A program made the translations under genes and the position numbers. Below the pieces are notes generated by a model. It was not told where the DNA came from, made no database searches, and saw only the letters and a list, made by a program, of their open reading frames with translations. A DNA stretch of 64,000 nucleotides, taken from Syncephalastrum monosporum B8922. Lineage: Eukaryota; Mucoromycota; Mucoromycetes; Mucorales; Syncephalastraceae. Positions 1 to 10,575 of the stretch are shown here, piece after piece (the stretch's first letter is position 1; each line of letters starts with the position of its first letter). The DNA is taken from contig JNEN01001226.1 of NCBI GenBank assembly GCA_000697355.1, positions 36,054 to 100,053 of the forward strand. Direction: 5' to 3'.

Positions 1-243
1 ATCAAATGAAGGGCTCGACCGGTCTCTTTTCCTTGATTTTGACTTTTTTATCTCCTCTAGGCCCAGGATAGTCTACCCGCTCCAATCTGGTGGAAGCCTT
101 AAATCATCATTGGGACCTGCCTAAATTGGCGAAAAAGGGGGCGCGCCTGCCTTTTCATGCTTTGTGGCGGCGCTCCTCTCTTAATCACCTAAGCCACGGG
201 TCTCTCTTCGGGCCCCCGTCCCTTGCCTATTCCTTCCCTCACC

Positions 244-626
244 ATGTCAACCAAGGCCAAATTGACCTTGGGCGCCTCGATCGTCTTTTGCTGTGGCACC
301 ATTTACGGTGTGCACTATCTGCAACGCTACGAGAAGGAGGTATGTATATGGTATAGGGCGTGTCTTATGTGCTCGTGTGTGTGTGCGTGTGTGTGTGTGT
401 GTGTATATGCTAGACGACAGCATTCTAAAAGTCATTGTCACTTTCCCTTCTATAGCTCATGCAACGCGGTATCGAAAAGGATGACGAGCGACGACAGAAG
501 CTTGCACAACGTGCAGAAAACATGCGCGAACTGGACGAGCAGCAGGCTCTGCATGAACAGTTACTCAAGACACAAGCAGTTTCAAAAGCGCCGTCCAGTC
601 AACCTGCGTCCGAGGAGGATTCATAA
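244..626 (+). CDS. PET117: PET117, cytochrome c oxidase assembly factor
   Basis: Two exons, 244-339 and 456-626, encode 88 residues. The protein begins MSTKAKLTLGASIVFCCGTI and continues with YGVHYLQ, the hallmark start of PET117: one short N-terminal membrane segment (about residues 6-25) followed by a charged helix rich in Glu, Gln and Arg. PET117 is a small mitochondrial inner-membrane/matrix protein needed to mature the Cox1 heme A centre, working with Cox15. Length fits the family (about 80-110). The intron (340-455) has a GTATGT donor and CTATAG acceptor and carries a (GT)n microsatellite. An ATG 21 bases upstream is in frame, but the family start is the second one. The gene runs toward the eS31 gene, with 139 bases between the two stop codons. 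Confidence 0.9.
374..404 (+). repeat. (GT)n microsatellite in the PET117 intron
   Basis: An almost pure GT dinucleotide run with one interruption (GTGTGCGTGTG), lying wholly inside intron 1 of PET117. It does not touch the donor, the branch region or the acceptor. Confidence 0.9.
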
Positions 627-765
627 TATACACGGATACCCCTTCCCACCTCCAGCATACATAAGAAGGGTGCTGGGTGATAGCTTAGAAATGAATGGAT
701 TGGTGTGGACAAAAAGAAAGAAGATCTTCTTTTATTTAAGAGGAGTTGCCAGTGAAAGACAGCGT

Positions 766-1325
766 TTAAGCGGACTCGCCCTGCTTGAAGACATAGGTGA
801 GGTGGCACTTGCCGCAGTACTGGCGGTCCTTGTGCCAGCCCATGAAGACACCAGCGCCACAGGTGGCGTTGGGGCACTCACGGCGGAGACGAGTGATCTT
901 GCCAGACTCATCGACCTTGTAGTACTTGAGGATCGACAACTTGACTTTCTTGCGCTTGTGCTTGATCTTCTTGGGCGTGGTGTAGGTCTTCTTCTTCTTC
1001 TTCTTACCACCACCAAGCAGCTCAGCGTTCAGGTGGAGGGTGTTCAGGTTCTCGACACCGTAGAGCGAGAGCTCGCCGTCAACGAGGTTCTTGCCAGCGA
1101 ACGACAGCAGCTGGGCATCAGCGGGGATGCCTAATTAGAAACCAATGGCAATAACCAGGCCAACATGAGTCATTGCTACTCGACAATCCCAATCCTTCAT
1201 GGATTGCTTCGGGTGGACTTACCCTCGCGCTCGGCGATCATGGCCTTGACGGAGGCGACCGACGAGGACGCGGTGACATTCAGGGCAAGGGTGTTGCCTT
1301 CGAGGGAGTTGACGAAAATCTGCAT
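766..1325 (-). CDS. RPS31: Ubiquitin-like domain fused to 40S ribosomal protein eS31 (S27a)
   Basis: Exons 1325-1223 and 1130-766 encode 155 residues. Residues about 77-155 are clear eS31: a lysine run, [16 protein letters not shown], and a C4 zinc finger (CPNATC and CGKC). Residues 1-75 align with ubiquitin (start [17 protein letters not shown], core [14 protein letters not shown], end LLGGG) but are strongly divergent. With ubiquitin numbering, Ile44 is Ser, Val70 is Asn, Arg72 is Glu, Arg74 is Leu, and one residue is missing near position 55, so the hydrophobic patch and the E1-contact arginines are lost. Lys27 and Lys48 remain. Family knowledge: eS31 is normally made as a ubiquitin fusion cleaved after GG; nematode UBL-1 and the FUBI-S30 fusion are comparable divergent cases. 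The intron splits the Gly35 codon. The protein probably supplies the ribosome but not conjugatable ubiquitin (inference). Confidence 0.93.
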
Positions 1326-1816
1326 CCTTAGAATCGATCAGACAGATAACTGGATTATTTCTCACGGGGTTCGCGAAAAAGAATCTGCAAGGCGAGCCGA
1401 GCCCGAGTCAGTCAAGCACATTCAAGGGTGGTCTGCAGTCATTCACACTCACCGTCCTCGTAATCTGAGAAAAGGGAAAGAGAAATTGGTTTGCAAGCCT
1501 TCCGAAAACTTTTATAACCTCAAAAAAATTTTCGCTTGCGGCCTTTCAAAAACCACCAATCCACGTAGACCTCTTCCATCCTGGGACAGACGGGATCAAA
1601 CAAACAATACAGATAGATACTGTATGTACAATAGATGAAACTTTCCTGAATATCCTGAATAGCATACGTACATGCGTTTTAGCCATATGACATGGTTCTC
1701 AGTGTACTCTACGTCTGATTATCTCTCTTTCCATTCTGATTGGTCCAAAAAAGCTTTAATAAGTTTTATAGATAAAAGTTGGGATCTTCTTTCGCTTGCA
1801 TCTCTTCCTTTCTTTT
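1326..1816. other. Intergenic: eS31 promoter and ARP3 3' flank
   Basis: No gene seen. The part nearest 1325 is the upstream region of the eS31 gene. The part nearest 1816 is the 3' flank of ARP3. It contains TA-rich stretches and a short A-run (about 1524-1530), with no convincing TATA box or motif that I can assign. Confidence 0.6.
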
Positions 1817-3525
1817 TTACAACAGACTACCAAATACACGGTTGTGTCTACAGATGCTCGGGCCATATTCATCGTATTCTGCCTTGGTATGACAGTAGTT
1901 GTAGAACTCAGCCTATGAAATTTACAACATGAGTGGATGGGTTCTCTTCCTTATGCGGTCCGTTGGACGTACCGTGGATGCCAGCAAGCTACCACCGAAC
2001 CAGACAGCGTGGCGCTGCTTCTTGTGTGAAATAACGTTGACTTCCATGGGTTTGGCCTAGTTCATGATAAAAGATAGATGGTGAGTTCTATGTGGACAAA
2101 CGAACCCTTTTCGACATTTACCCGCATATGACCGCCACTCAGCTCCTCGCTGGCCTGGATACGCTTATCGACAGTTCGCTTGATATCGCGCTGCAGTCGC
2201 TTGTCGAAGCCCTTGAACATGGTTGAACCGCCCGACAAGACAATGTTCTGCCATAGACAAAATATTATTAGAAGCAGTATGTGCATTGCGTTTGAACGTA
2301 CCTTATACAGACCACGACGCACATCAATCGGACTGGTCTGGATGACGGTATCGACGACCTCGGGCAAGGGCGTCAGGAAGTCCGAGCTCGCAATCTCAGG
2401 GTTGAAAAAGATCTCGGGGGCCAAGAAACGCTCAAAACCGACATCCACCGAGTAGCTCTAAGGATGGAAATTCAATCGCGTAAGCCCTCCTTCATACCTC
2501 TGAGTATTTCTTCGCTTTTTTACATGATTTTACCTTTCCTGTCATGGCATGAATACCATCGTACTTCTTAAAGTACTTGTCAGGCTCCTGGTCAAACTTC
2601 TTGAATTCCTTGACGATATCAGGGCAGACATAGGAGTAGTCTTCTTTGATGGCTTCAGCGACACGAAGCGAGTCTTCAGGAGGGATGCTCGTCTCGCCAC
2701 GTTCACGCAGCAGGGACTGCACAAAAGAAGTGATATCACGACCAGCAATAGGAATGGACTTGATGGAGCTGCCAATAACGTAGCCCTCCGCCACGGGAAT
2801 GACGTGCGTGACACCGTCACCAGAGTCGACAACGGTACCCGTCAAAGTCTGTTCATCGACCTTGTTGGAGGTCCACGAAGCAGCAAGGGCAAGCACGGCT
2901 TGTACGGCAATATAGAGACCCTGGATATTGAAAGACTCAAACATGATTTCGGCTGTCATCTCGCGGTTCTCAGGCGGGTTAAGCGGAGGTTCGGTCTAGG
3001 TTTGGAGGGTGCATTGTGTCAGATAGGCGCAGAGGCGATCCACAAACTTACCAGCAGAAAGTAGTGATCCTCGGGCTCACATCGGAGATACTTGAAAATA
3101 GACTGTTCCCAGTAGCGTTCCATATGGTCCCAGTTGGATATCTGACCATGGCGGATAGGATAGTTGAGCGCCATCGTTTTTGCCTGGGAGACGGCTTCGT
3201 CGCCAATGTGAAAGTCGAGGTCCTCGATACCGCGTTTCGAGGCGAGGTTGTTGCTAAGGAAAGACGGCTTGGAGGGTACGCCGGGGCGGCCAGACGATGA
3301 AGGCGTTTCGCGCGTCGCAATGGCGGTGGGAAACACGAATGCGGGTTCATTGTTGCCGCTGAAACCGAGCTTGGAGTAGCTGGATGAAAGCATATCAATA
3401 TACAGCAGCACAAAAGACCAAGGGATACAAAACACGCGTTATAAAGCGGCGTGGGGTGTGTGTAATAGATATTGCTGGGCTTACCCGGTTCCATTGTCCA
3501 TCACAACGACAGGTAAATTCGTCAT
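1817..3525 (-). CDS. ARP3: Actin-related protein 3 (Arp2/3 complex)
   Basis: Seven exons: 3525-3485, 3379-3052, 2995-2534, 2457-2302, 2247-2122, 2056-1973 and 1912-1817. They encode 430 residues, in the usual Arp3 range (418-449). Actin-fold signatures are intact: the phosphate loop [16 protein letters not shown], the adenosine region [17 protein letters not shown], and [10 protein letters not shown]. Arp3-specific stretches include [17 protein letters not shown] and the C-terminal [15 protein letters not shown]. Arp3 pairs with Arp2 as the template of a new actin branch at endocytic patches and hyphal tips. All introns are GT-AG, 52-105 nt. The next gene downstream on the strand in promoter direction (3861-4882) encodes CapZ beta, which caps the filaments that Arp2/3 makes. 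Confidence 0.96.
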
Positions 3526-3860
3526 CTCGGAGGTAGTAAGCTACTGTGATAGCAAGTGGTATGATGTGATGTGAAGAAAGAGTTCAGCAAGAAAATGAAA
3601 GCGGATGAGCTTGTAAAGGTCGGTGACAATCGAAAAGCACACACTAAGTTCAGGCGAGTATACGGCTCCAGACGTAATACTCAGCAGATTTCGTATCGGC
3701 GTTCCAATTCATACCGTGCCATACAACACAACCCATTACCGCCTCTCCATCACCCCGAATGCATATCCATTCAAAAAAAAAAAAAGCATAAAAAAAAAGA
3801 AAGAGGTATAACAGACAGCAGCAGAAGAAAAGGGGCCGTGTGTGTGTATATTATTCAGGC
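3526..3860. other. Intergenic: ARP3 promoter and CapZ beta 3' flank
   Basis: No gene seen. A purine-rich A tract (3774-3806) stands in the middle; on the transcribed strand it reads as a T-rich stretch. This is the only upstream region available to ARP3. Confidence 0.6.
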
Positions 3861-4882
3861 TCATTGCGCATTTCGCTCCATGAGACGGCCCACGAGCTCC
3901 TTTTGGATTCTGGCCTGCTCCCGGCTCTCGGCCAAAGAGCCAAGACTTCTGAGATCGTTCGCGATGTCCTTCGTTTTGCCAAAATACACCTCTTGCAGCG
4001 AGTTGCGCATCTTGCCCTCGATATCTTCCACCATCCGACCGATGTTGGCCACGTGCGCTGAGGGATCATCTACAGGGAAGTCTTGTTCCGACTGAGGGTA
4101 ATGCGGGATGGATGAGTTTTCACAGAACAGAATATGTGTAGATATCGTTTCAATATATCACGCTTTTACCTGACGCGTCATGCTACCACTCAGGTTCATG
4201 TCACCCAGGTTCTGGTTATTGGTAATCATATAAAGCATGACAGTCGAGGTCAGCTTGTAATGAGCATTGCGACCGCGTTCCTGGACCTCAAACACGTGGA
4301 TAGAATCCCAAGCACCTTTCATGCGACGTGCACCATCACCGACTAGGGGAAGGGGTGGGGGAGAGAATGGTTTCCTAGAGGTTAAGATGGATGCTCTACG
4401 CAAAACCACGCCGGCTCACCTTTCTTGATCAGGACAACGACAGCAAACTTGTCATCGATATCAAAAGTGTAGACAGAGGAAATACCGCCCTCGTAATACA
4501 TTTCGCGGTAGGTATCAAAAGCGTCGTTCGCAGCGACTTCGAGCTTGCGGAGGGTGGGCGAAGGCAGGGCGCCGTCGGGGAGTTCAGGTTCGTATTCGTT
4601 GCTCCAGGGTGACCGGTAAGAGTCACCATCTCGGTTATAGTCGCAGATAAGATAGTCTTTGCCCGTCTTTTGGCATCGTCTGACCTTGAGCGGCTGGTCG
4701 ATAGCAGACAGCAGCTCATCTGCAAGGTCAGCGTTCACGAGCTGGAGGAGTTTGCTGAAGTTTTCCTCGACATTCTGCGGAGGCAATCGGCGCATCAAGT
4801 CGAGTGCGCAGTCGTATTGGTCGGCCTATGCAGCAGTAGCAAGTGAGACGCGTGTCTATCGCAAGCGGGCGGTCTGTACCAT
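3861..4882 (-). CDS. CAP2: F-actin-capping protein subunit beta (CapZ beta)
   Basis: Four exons: 4882-4880, 4825-4420, 4342-4170 and 4091-3861, 270 residues, close to the family length (about 270-287). The sequence has the diagnostic [18 protein letters not shown] start, [20 protein letters not shown], the [14 protein letters not shown] strand, and the C-terminal [20 protein letters not shown] helix with the tentacle after YFGKTKDI. The heterodimer with CapZ alpha blocks filament barbed ends. Exon 1 holds only the start codon: ATG is followed directly by GTACAG, and the second exon opens with the alanine codon of the family's second residue. The gene lies head-to-head with eS21, 228 bases away, and follows ARP3 in tandem. 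Confidence 0.95.
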
Positions 4883-5110
4883 AGTAGAAGTGTACAAGCG
4901 AATAGGAACAGGTGGAGAAAGTGGAAGCAAGGACGGCTGCTGAGCTTGAATCAGACGGGAGCTGGAATCGAACGAGCGAGTTTTTGAGGACCAGGCAAAG
5001 ATCCGTTGGGCAAAATGGGAAATGAGCTTGCTGAATATGTGGCTTGGGAACACCTGCAAAATTTTGAGGAGGAGGCGATAGACAGGCTTCCTCTTTCTCT
5101 CTTCGTCGCA
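4883..5110. promoter_or_regulatory. Divergent promoter, CapZ beta / eS21
   Basis: The 228 bases between two start codons pointing away from each other must serve both genes. I see no clear TATA box. The segment just before the eS21 start (about 5087-5105) is CT-rich, as is common before ribosomal protein genes. The assignment rests on layout only. Confidence 0.55.
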
Positions 5111-5534
5111 ATGGAAAACTCTGAAGGCAGACTCGTTGACCTCTACATCCCCCGCAAGTGGTACTAGAAGCTTATAACTCTCTCTCCTGTTCATTGCAAC
5201 CTCATTCATTCCTCCATTTTGCTTCATTCCATTTCGATAGCTCGGCCACCAACCGTCTCATCACTGCCAAGGACCACGCCTCCGTCCAAATCAACGTTGG
5301 CGATGTCGGTGCCGACGGTCGTCTCACCAGCACCTACAAGACCTACGCTCTCTCTGGCTTCGTTCGCCGTGAGGCCGAGTCTGACGACTCCCTGAACCGC
5401 CTTGCGACCCAGGATGGCTGTAAGTTCTCGTCTCGAGTTCCTGTTTGCTATGTGATCGAAAAATAATAACACATCCTTTTTTTATTTTTTTTTTATTTCC
5501 AGTCCTCAAGAACGTCTGGTCCTACCAGAAGTAA
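5111..5534 (+). CDS. RPS21: 40S ribosomal protein eS21
   Basis: Exons 5111-5160, 5241-5419 and 5503-5534 encode 86 residues, the usual size. The protein reads [20 protein letters not shown] and then [16 protein letters not shown], diagnostic of eS21, and ends [10 protein letters not shown]. eS21 sits on the small-subunit body and takes part in 18S maturation. The first intron splits the Cys17 codon (TG|C); both introns have pyrimidine-rich 3' ends. The stop is 118 bases from the convergent SRP9 stop. Confidence 0.95.
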
Positions 5535-5558
5535 ATGGTTTCTTCATTTTAGCAAACC

Positions 5559-5564
5559 AATAAA
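5559..5564 (+). terminator. AATAAA polyadenylation signal of eS21
   Basis: A canonical AATAAA hexamer lies 25 bases after the eS21 stop codon, a normal position for a fungal 3' end signal in a gene with a short 3' UTR. Confidence 0.6.
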
Positions 5565-5652
5565 CATGTTTACGTTCGGCAGAAAGTCCAGCAAAATCAT
5601 AAAAAGAGTGCATGGCGAGCGAGGGTGTAGTCATAGTTTATTTTTTGTGCGT

Positions 5653-6195
5653 TTATCTTCTTTTGTTCTTCTTTCTGTTGCGCTGAGTCGTTGCTGGGGA
5701 ATCGGGTATCTTTGCGCTGCCCGTTGCTGGTGCCTGAGATGTGTTCAATGCGTCCAAGTCTAGATAAGGGTAACCCAATCATGAGCATCCGGCACACCCA
5801 AGGAAGAGCGTGCTATCCATTACCTGGCACGGGCTGGTTTTGCATCTGGCACACCATCATGGCATTCATGTTGGTGAATTTGCGTAAATCGGACGCTTGA
5901 TCTGTCTTGTACTGCACCACCTATACGCACAGTATGAGTCCATACTTGCAGCAGAGAGCGTTGTTTACTAGTATTCGGCGTACCGTCTGATCGTCCGTTA
6001 CTTTCAGAATAAGCTGACCATCGGTGTGGCGAAATCGCGAGACGTAACGTGTCTAAGGCAAGAATAACATGAAATAAGCTAAGCAACTCGAGTTGATTGG
6101 ACCCTGAACGTGTCATCTCGACGTACTCTGTCGGGAGCGGCCGCGTACAGTTCCTCGGCTGCCTTTTGGAATTCGTCCCAAGTGGCAATGTACAT
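5653..6195 (-). CDS. SRP9: Signal recognition particle 9 kDa subunit
   Basis: Exons 6195-6127, 6052-5984, 5920-5824 and 5726-5653, 102 residues. The core matches SRP9: MYIATWDEFQKAAEELY, RYVSRFRHTDGQLILKVTDD, then VVQYKTDQASDLRKF. SRP9 pairs with SRP14 on the Alu end of the SRP RNA and pauses translation elongation. The last exon gives a short basic tail (ending RNRKKNKRR), a feature often seen in fungal SRP9/Srp21. Its acceptor was chosen because only CACCAG|CA keeps the phase and yields this basic tail. Reading through the last donor instead would stop after PVPGNG, a shorter form of 84 or so residues that cannot be excluded. Confidence 0.88.
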
Positions 6196-8112
6196 TGGGA
6201 AACAAGAAACACCCGCTTTATGTGGAAAGAAATCAAATTGGGGGATTTGTATTTGTGCGCACTGACCCAGATCCCACCGAGACAATTAGTTCATCGATAC
6301 TGACTGATCCCTTTGTTACTGTATCTATCTACGTACCATATTCCATCCCATTGTGTCTTTACGCACAAAACATCTGTACAGTCTGCTTCTTCTCTAACTG
6401 ATACCAGGTTCATCTATCTCGCAGCTACAGTACACAGTATATCATCTCCACCTTCACCGGTAGAGGCACTACCATCCGAAAGAAAACGCGTATGCCACCC
6501 CTTAACAGGAGCTATACTACAAAGAGACAGACATGATGGGTGAGCACTTACTGAGAGCACCAGTGCGGGTCTTTGTAGTGCTCGTATATGTGTATATGTA
6601 CCTGTTACCCCGACCTTGGTACTTGAAAGTGCGTACCTGAAAGATAATATGAATGTCGCACACTTTTGCTATTCGGTCTTGTGAATAAGTAGAGTTCGGC
6701 TCTCTGATAACCGAGAGCTGTTGCTACGAGGGAAATACTGGAGGCACTCCTGTTGAGCCCTGTCTTTTTTCCCTTGACTCTGCGGCATAATTTGATAATA
6801 CAACACACAAGTGAGCCATTAGTAGTGCCTTTCAGCAAGAAGGTCATAGTGAGATATGACCGAATAAACGCAGTTTGACTTGAAGCGGTGTCAAGGATCC
6901 TAAGCGGCTTGCAGTCGAGACCCATCCCATACACCTACCGAGCCACCTTAGGAGCAAGAGTCTTGATATCACACTGTGATGTCCGCGTGCACATTGGAAA
7001 AGACCATACTTCATCCAGAAACTACCTGCTCCTCTCGCCGTCTGCCCTTCCCTGAAGTATCAAGATAAATACAGTTGAGAAAAGTAGTGACATGGTACCG
7101 AAATAAATGTCTCACATGGGAACTATGTGTATCAACATTATTTCTAAACATGAAGTTGTCCGCTTCGCCAATCATTTGATGTCAAAGGCAAACAACATGC
7201 ACGAAATCAGCTGTATATGCGCTCAGGGAGAAAAAGGTCTCAATGATGCAGGCCACCACGGGCTGGGATAAGTGATATATATTGCTGAGAACAGAAGTAT
7301 ATCCTTCGTTGGAGCAACAAGACATATATATTGAGTATTGGCTTTATCAGGATGATCGTACAAGACATTTAACGTGGTCATCACATGGGTCGTCCACAAG
7401 ATTACGTTTATAAGTGCACAATTGATAGGGCTTAATGAAGAAACGTTAGTTTCATTAATTACTACTTTTAAAGTCTGTAGCGGACAGTTGCTCACCGAAG
7501 ATTGCACCACTATGCACCACGTAAGTTGCTAAATCAGAAGTATTTCATTTGGATATGATTAATGTTCATTCCATACTAAGCTTGCTGCTTTTATCACGCC
7601 CTTTTCTTCCTTGTCTTCGTCTATGTGCTCCTCTCCCTTGTTCCCACTCGCGGCCTTCTTATCCAGGGATCCTTTCCTGCTTTTTTCCGCTTGCGAGCAG
7701 ATCAATGCCTACACAAGGGACTTGAAGATATCCTTTCCCCGGCCTGCGTTTTCTAGCCTAGGCGGTCAACGGCCGGTATCATGCTTGAGATCCTTCCCCC
7801 CTTCCCGCTTCATAGACATGTATCCTTGCGCCGAATGGTCAGCTCCACGCCCCCCAGTAAGGATGTGTAGATGATATTCGAAATTTTGGCTCACAATTTT
7901 TATTCAGCCACAGATGAGACAGTGTCCAACGCGCCATGAGCTTTTTCGATGGCACCGGTTCCGGCCGCTTAGGTATGTAGAAAAAGGTGGATTTCAGTCC
8001 ACGCGCGTTGATTTTGGAACGAAATTCATAGACTAGTTATCGCAAAATATAGTATACAGTCAAATACAAGAAAACTACTTTTTACAGATATATAAAGGGT
8101 GTAACAGATAGC
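6196..8112. other. Gene-poor 1.9 kb between SRP9 and arrestin
   Basis: Open frames here are short, overlap on both strands, lack family motifs and do not splice into anything coherent. The end near 6196 is the SRP9 promoter and the end near 8112 the arrestin 3' flank. A CT-rich stretch (about 7590-7700) stands out by composition only. Confidence 0.5.
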
Positions 8113-10408
8113 TTATTCTGCCACAGTAAACATCATTCGCTGCTTGCGACGCATCTCGCGCTCAGCCTCCTTCTTTTTCTTCTCGATGATTCGCAACAGA
8201 TCGCCGTCATCGTCCGAGTCGTCCGAGTCGCTCGAGCCGTTGTCCTGTGGCTGGTCTGTATCTGATAGGTCATCATCATAGTAGGAATAGTTGTAATTCC
8301 TATGAGGTGGCCTCTGTTGCTGCTGATGTTGCTGTAGGGGGTTGATGGAGGAGGAGGATGCCGGTGGCGGGGCGGGAGGGGACTGATAGTTGCGGTAAGG
8401 GCTGCTGTAGCCGCTCATGGCCGTCGAGGCAGATGTGCTTGCCATGGGCTGAAGAATATGAGTGGGTACATTTGCGGGAATCGGAGGAGGCGTGGAAGTA
8501 GTGGCCAACTGCTGTTGTTGCTGCTGCTGCTGCTGTTGGAGATGGTATTGGTATGGCTGCTGAGGATGATATTGTGGTTGGGCTTGGGGCTGAGTTTGCT
8601 GCGGGGGTGGGTGATTATTATATGAGTAGGTGGGGAGCGTCTTGGAATGGCGTTGCTGTGGGTTTCTATATTCGTAGGCGGCTTGCATCATGCGATCAGT
8701 CGCGTAAGTGTCGGTGCCTGGCGTCGGCCCTGAGGCACCGGGTGGATGGATGAGGAGATCTGGGGTGGAAGAAGACCGATTGAGAAAGCTAGCTCCGATG
8801 GCAAGATTCACAGCCGAGCCGTTGCTCATTTGCCGCTGGTGCTGCTGTTGGTGCTGCTGAGGTTGTTGATGGTCGGTCGCGGAGTGATTGGTCGTGGAAG
8901 ATAAATTACGGGAAAGTGTGGGCGGAGGCTGGTCGAAAGATTGGCTCGAACGCCACGACGCCACCGAGTGGCGCGACCGGTCGGAGGTTCGCGACACATT
9001 CGAATCGGAGCGTATGACACCATTATTATTGTTACTATTATTACTGGGGCTAACGCTGCTGTCAGTTAGATGTGTGTTACGCATCGTCATGGTGATGGTT
9101 GACAGAGACGCAGAGGATCGATTGCGACGGTGTGACTCGTACGAGGGTCGCTGGGACGATAGAGAGGGGCGAGGTTCGCTTTCGGTATCGTCATCCATAA
9201 TCAGCATTTGCTCGCTCTCGTCCTCGTCGTCAATCGGGACAGCAGCGCGCGGCCAGGTACCGATCGTAATCGGCAAGTCCACCGATTGACTCTCCACACT
9301 TGACTTCTTTTCATTGACGTAGACGTGGACGCGAAGCTTGTACTGAACCTTAACAATCTTGCCTCGGTACTGGATGGAGGGCGGGGTGGAGGTCGGGATC
9401 AAAAATTGGGTGCGCAGCAGCTGGGTGTAGTTGGCAGCTTCGGTGATATCCACGTCGTGTTCCATTGACTTGAGAACATCTTCCTTGCCGAAAACATTCT
9501 TGGTGCTTGCAAAATCAACACAGCGTAGTAAATCGACTTTGACGGCTTTGTTCCTTGACAGCGCGGTGTAGTGTCGTATGAAGATAGTGAGGGGTATGAT
9601 ATCACCTATCGGAAAGACATGCCAAGGTGTAAGCGCCCCTGGAAGATCTTTCGGAAGCCCATTTCACCACTTGTTCTTACCTCGAGTGAAACCAAAGCGC
9701 GGGATCGTCGCCTTAATTTGACACTGGTGCGTTTTGCTACCTTTTCCCAAGGTAAAGTTGCCTGCTTGCTCGCGCGAACGTGTGAACTGACTGGCGGTGA
9801 TGTCGACAAACTCAAGGATGGGTACGCTATATTCGGCTTTGGCAGATAGTGACTCAGGTACCATGGGACGGTCATGGACGGCCGTCAATGAATACCGAAT
9901 GTGAGCCTTCTTCTTGCCAAACTAGACACAAGGAGGAACCAATATTATGAATATACATATATGCAAGAAAGAAAGTAGTATTCTTTTTTTTTTTTTTACC
10001 TCCATGCTGCTAGGAAGGTCAAGGCCATCTGGGACCTGAAACTCAAAAAGAAAGGTGTATTCCTTCGCTTCGAGAACATGGGTCTTGCCAGGTGCATCCG
10101 ACACCTGAATGAGTTCCGTTTTCTCGAAGAGTGAAATGGATTCCTTCTCCTTAATGTTCAAAAAGACTTCGCCTGCAAAAGTAAGCCGAATGTGATTCGT
10201 CTTGGTTGGGCTCTTGGGATGCACAATGATGGCACCTACACAACAACAATAACACAAATAATATGTACGCATATATTATGGTCAGAACTCTGTAGCGTGC
10301 CTATCCTATATGCTGAGTACCCTTTATAGTCTCGCCTGGAAAGTAGAACTTCTCATCGAAAAGACGTATATCAAGTGTCTTTGTGTTGGATCGTATACGT
10401 GGTCTCAT
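8113..10408 (-). CDS. Alpha-arrestin (arrestin N and C domains) with polyglutamine tail
   Basis: Exons 10408-10321, 10235-10000, 9921-9681 and 9605-8113, 685 residues. Residues about 10-140 are an arrestin N domain (LDIRLFDEKFYFPGETIKG, then IRLTFAGEVF and EYTFLFEFQVP). Residues about 165-340 are an arrestin C domain (ATIPRFGFTRGDIIPLTIFI, YKLRVHVYV and SVDLPITIGTWP). Fungal alpha-arrestins recruit Rsp5-type ubiquitin ligases to plasma-membrane transporters and drive their endocytosis. The tail from about residue 370 is low-complexity (Ser, Gln, Pro, Asn) with a Gln run encoded near 8507-8537. It carries an LPTY sequence near 8620-8634 that fits the LPxY ligase-binding variant; no classic PPxY is seen. 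An in-frame ATG 75 bases upstream is an alternative start. The gene is divergent from Nnf1, 167 bases away. Confidence 0.9.
8507..8537 (-). repeat. CAG/CTG repeat coding for polyglutamine
   Basis: A run of CTG/TTG units on the + strand codes for about ten consecutive Gln residues in the disordered tail of the arrestin. Further, impure Gln runs lie at about 8313-8335 and 8833-8865. Such tracts are prone to length change. Confidence 0.85.
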
Positions 10409-10575
10409 GCAGAGATGATCATGCAAATGCAAGAAAGGAAGGAAGGGAAAAAGGGAAGAGAAATAGGGATACGGGCTGACCACATTTGTGCCTCCTCACA
10501 CCACCAAATTCGGACAATTACGACCGCGCCTCTTTTTTTCCCAACTTTGTTTTACATAGCCATTATCACACTATA
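10409..10575. promoter_or_regulatory. Divergent promoter, arrestin / Nnf1
   Basis: The 167 bases between opposed start codons. A purine-rich stretch (10430-10462) and a pyrimidine/T-rich stretch (10530-10545) are visible, but no specific factor site can be named. If the arrestin starts at the upstream in-frame ATG (10483), only 92 bases remain. Confidence 0.5.

Noticed and set aside
223..1134. A 303-codon open frame on the + strand over PET117 and eS31
   Set aside because: It runs through the PET117 intron and antisense through the eS31 exons. The spliced PET117 and minus-strand eS31 explain both parts.
7223..7874. Possible small genes in the 6.2-8.1 kb gap
   Set aside because: No motif, no conserved start context, no compatible splice sites joining neighbours.
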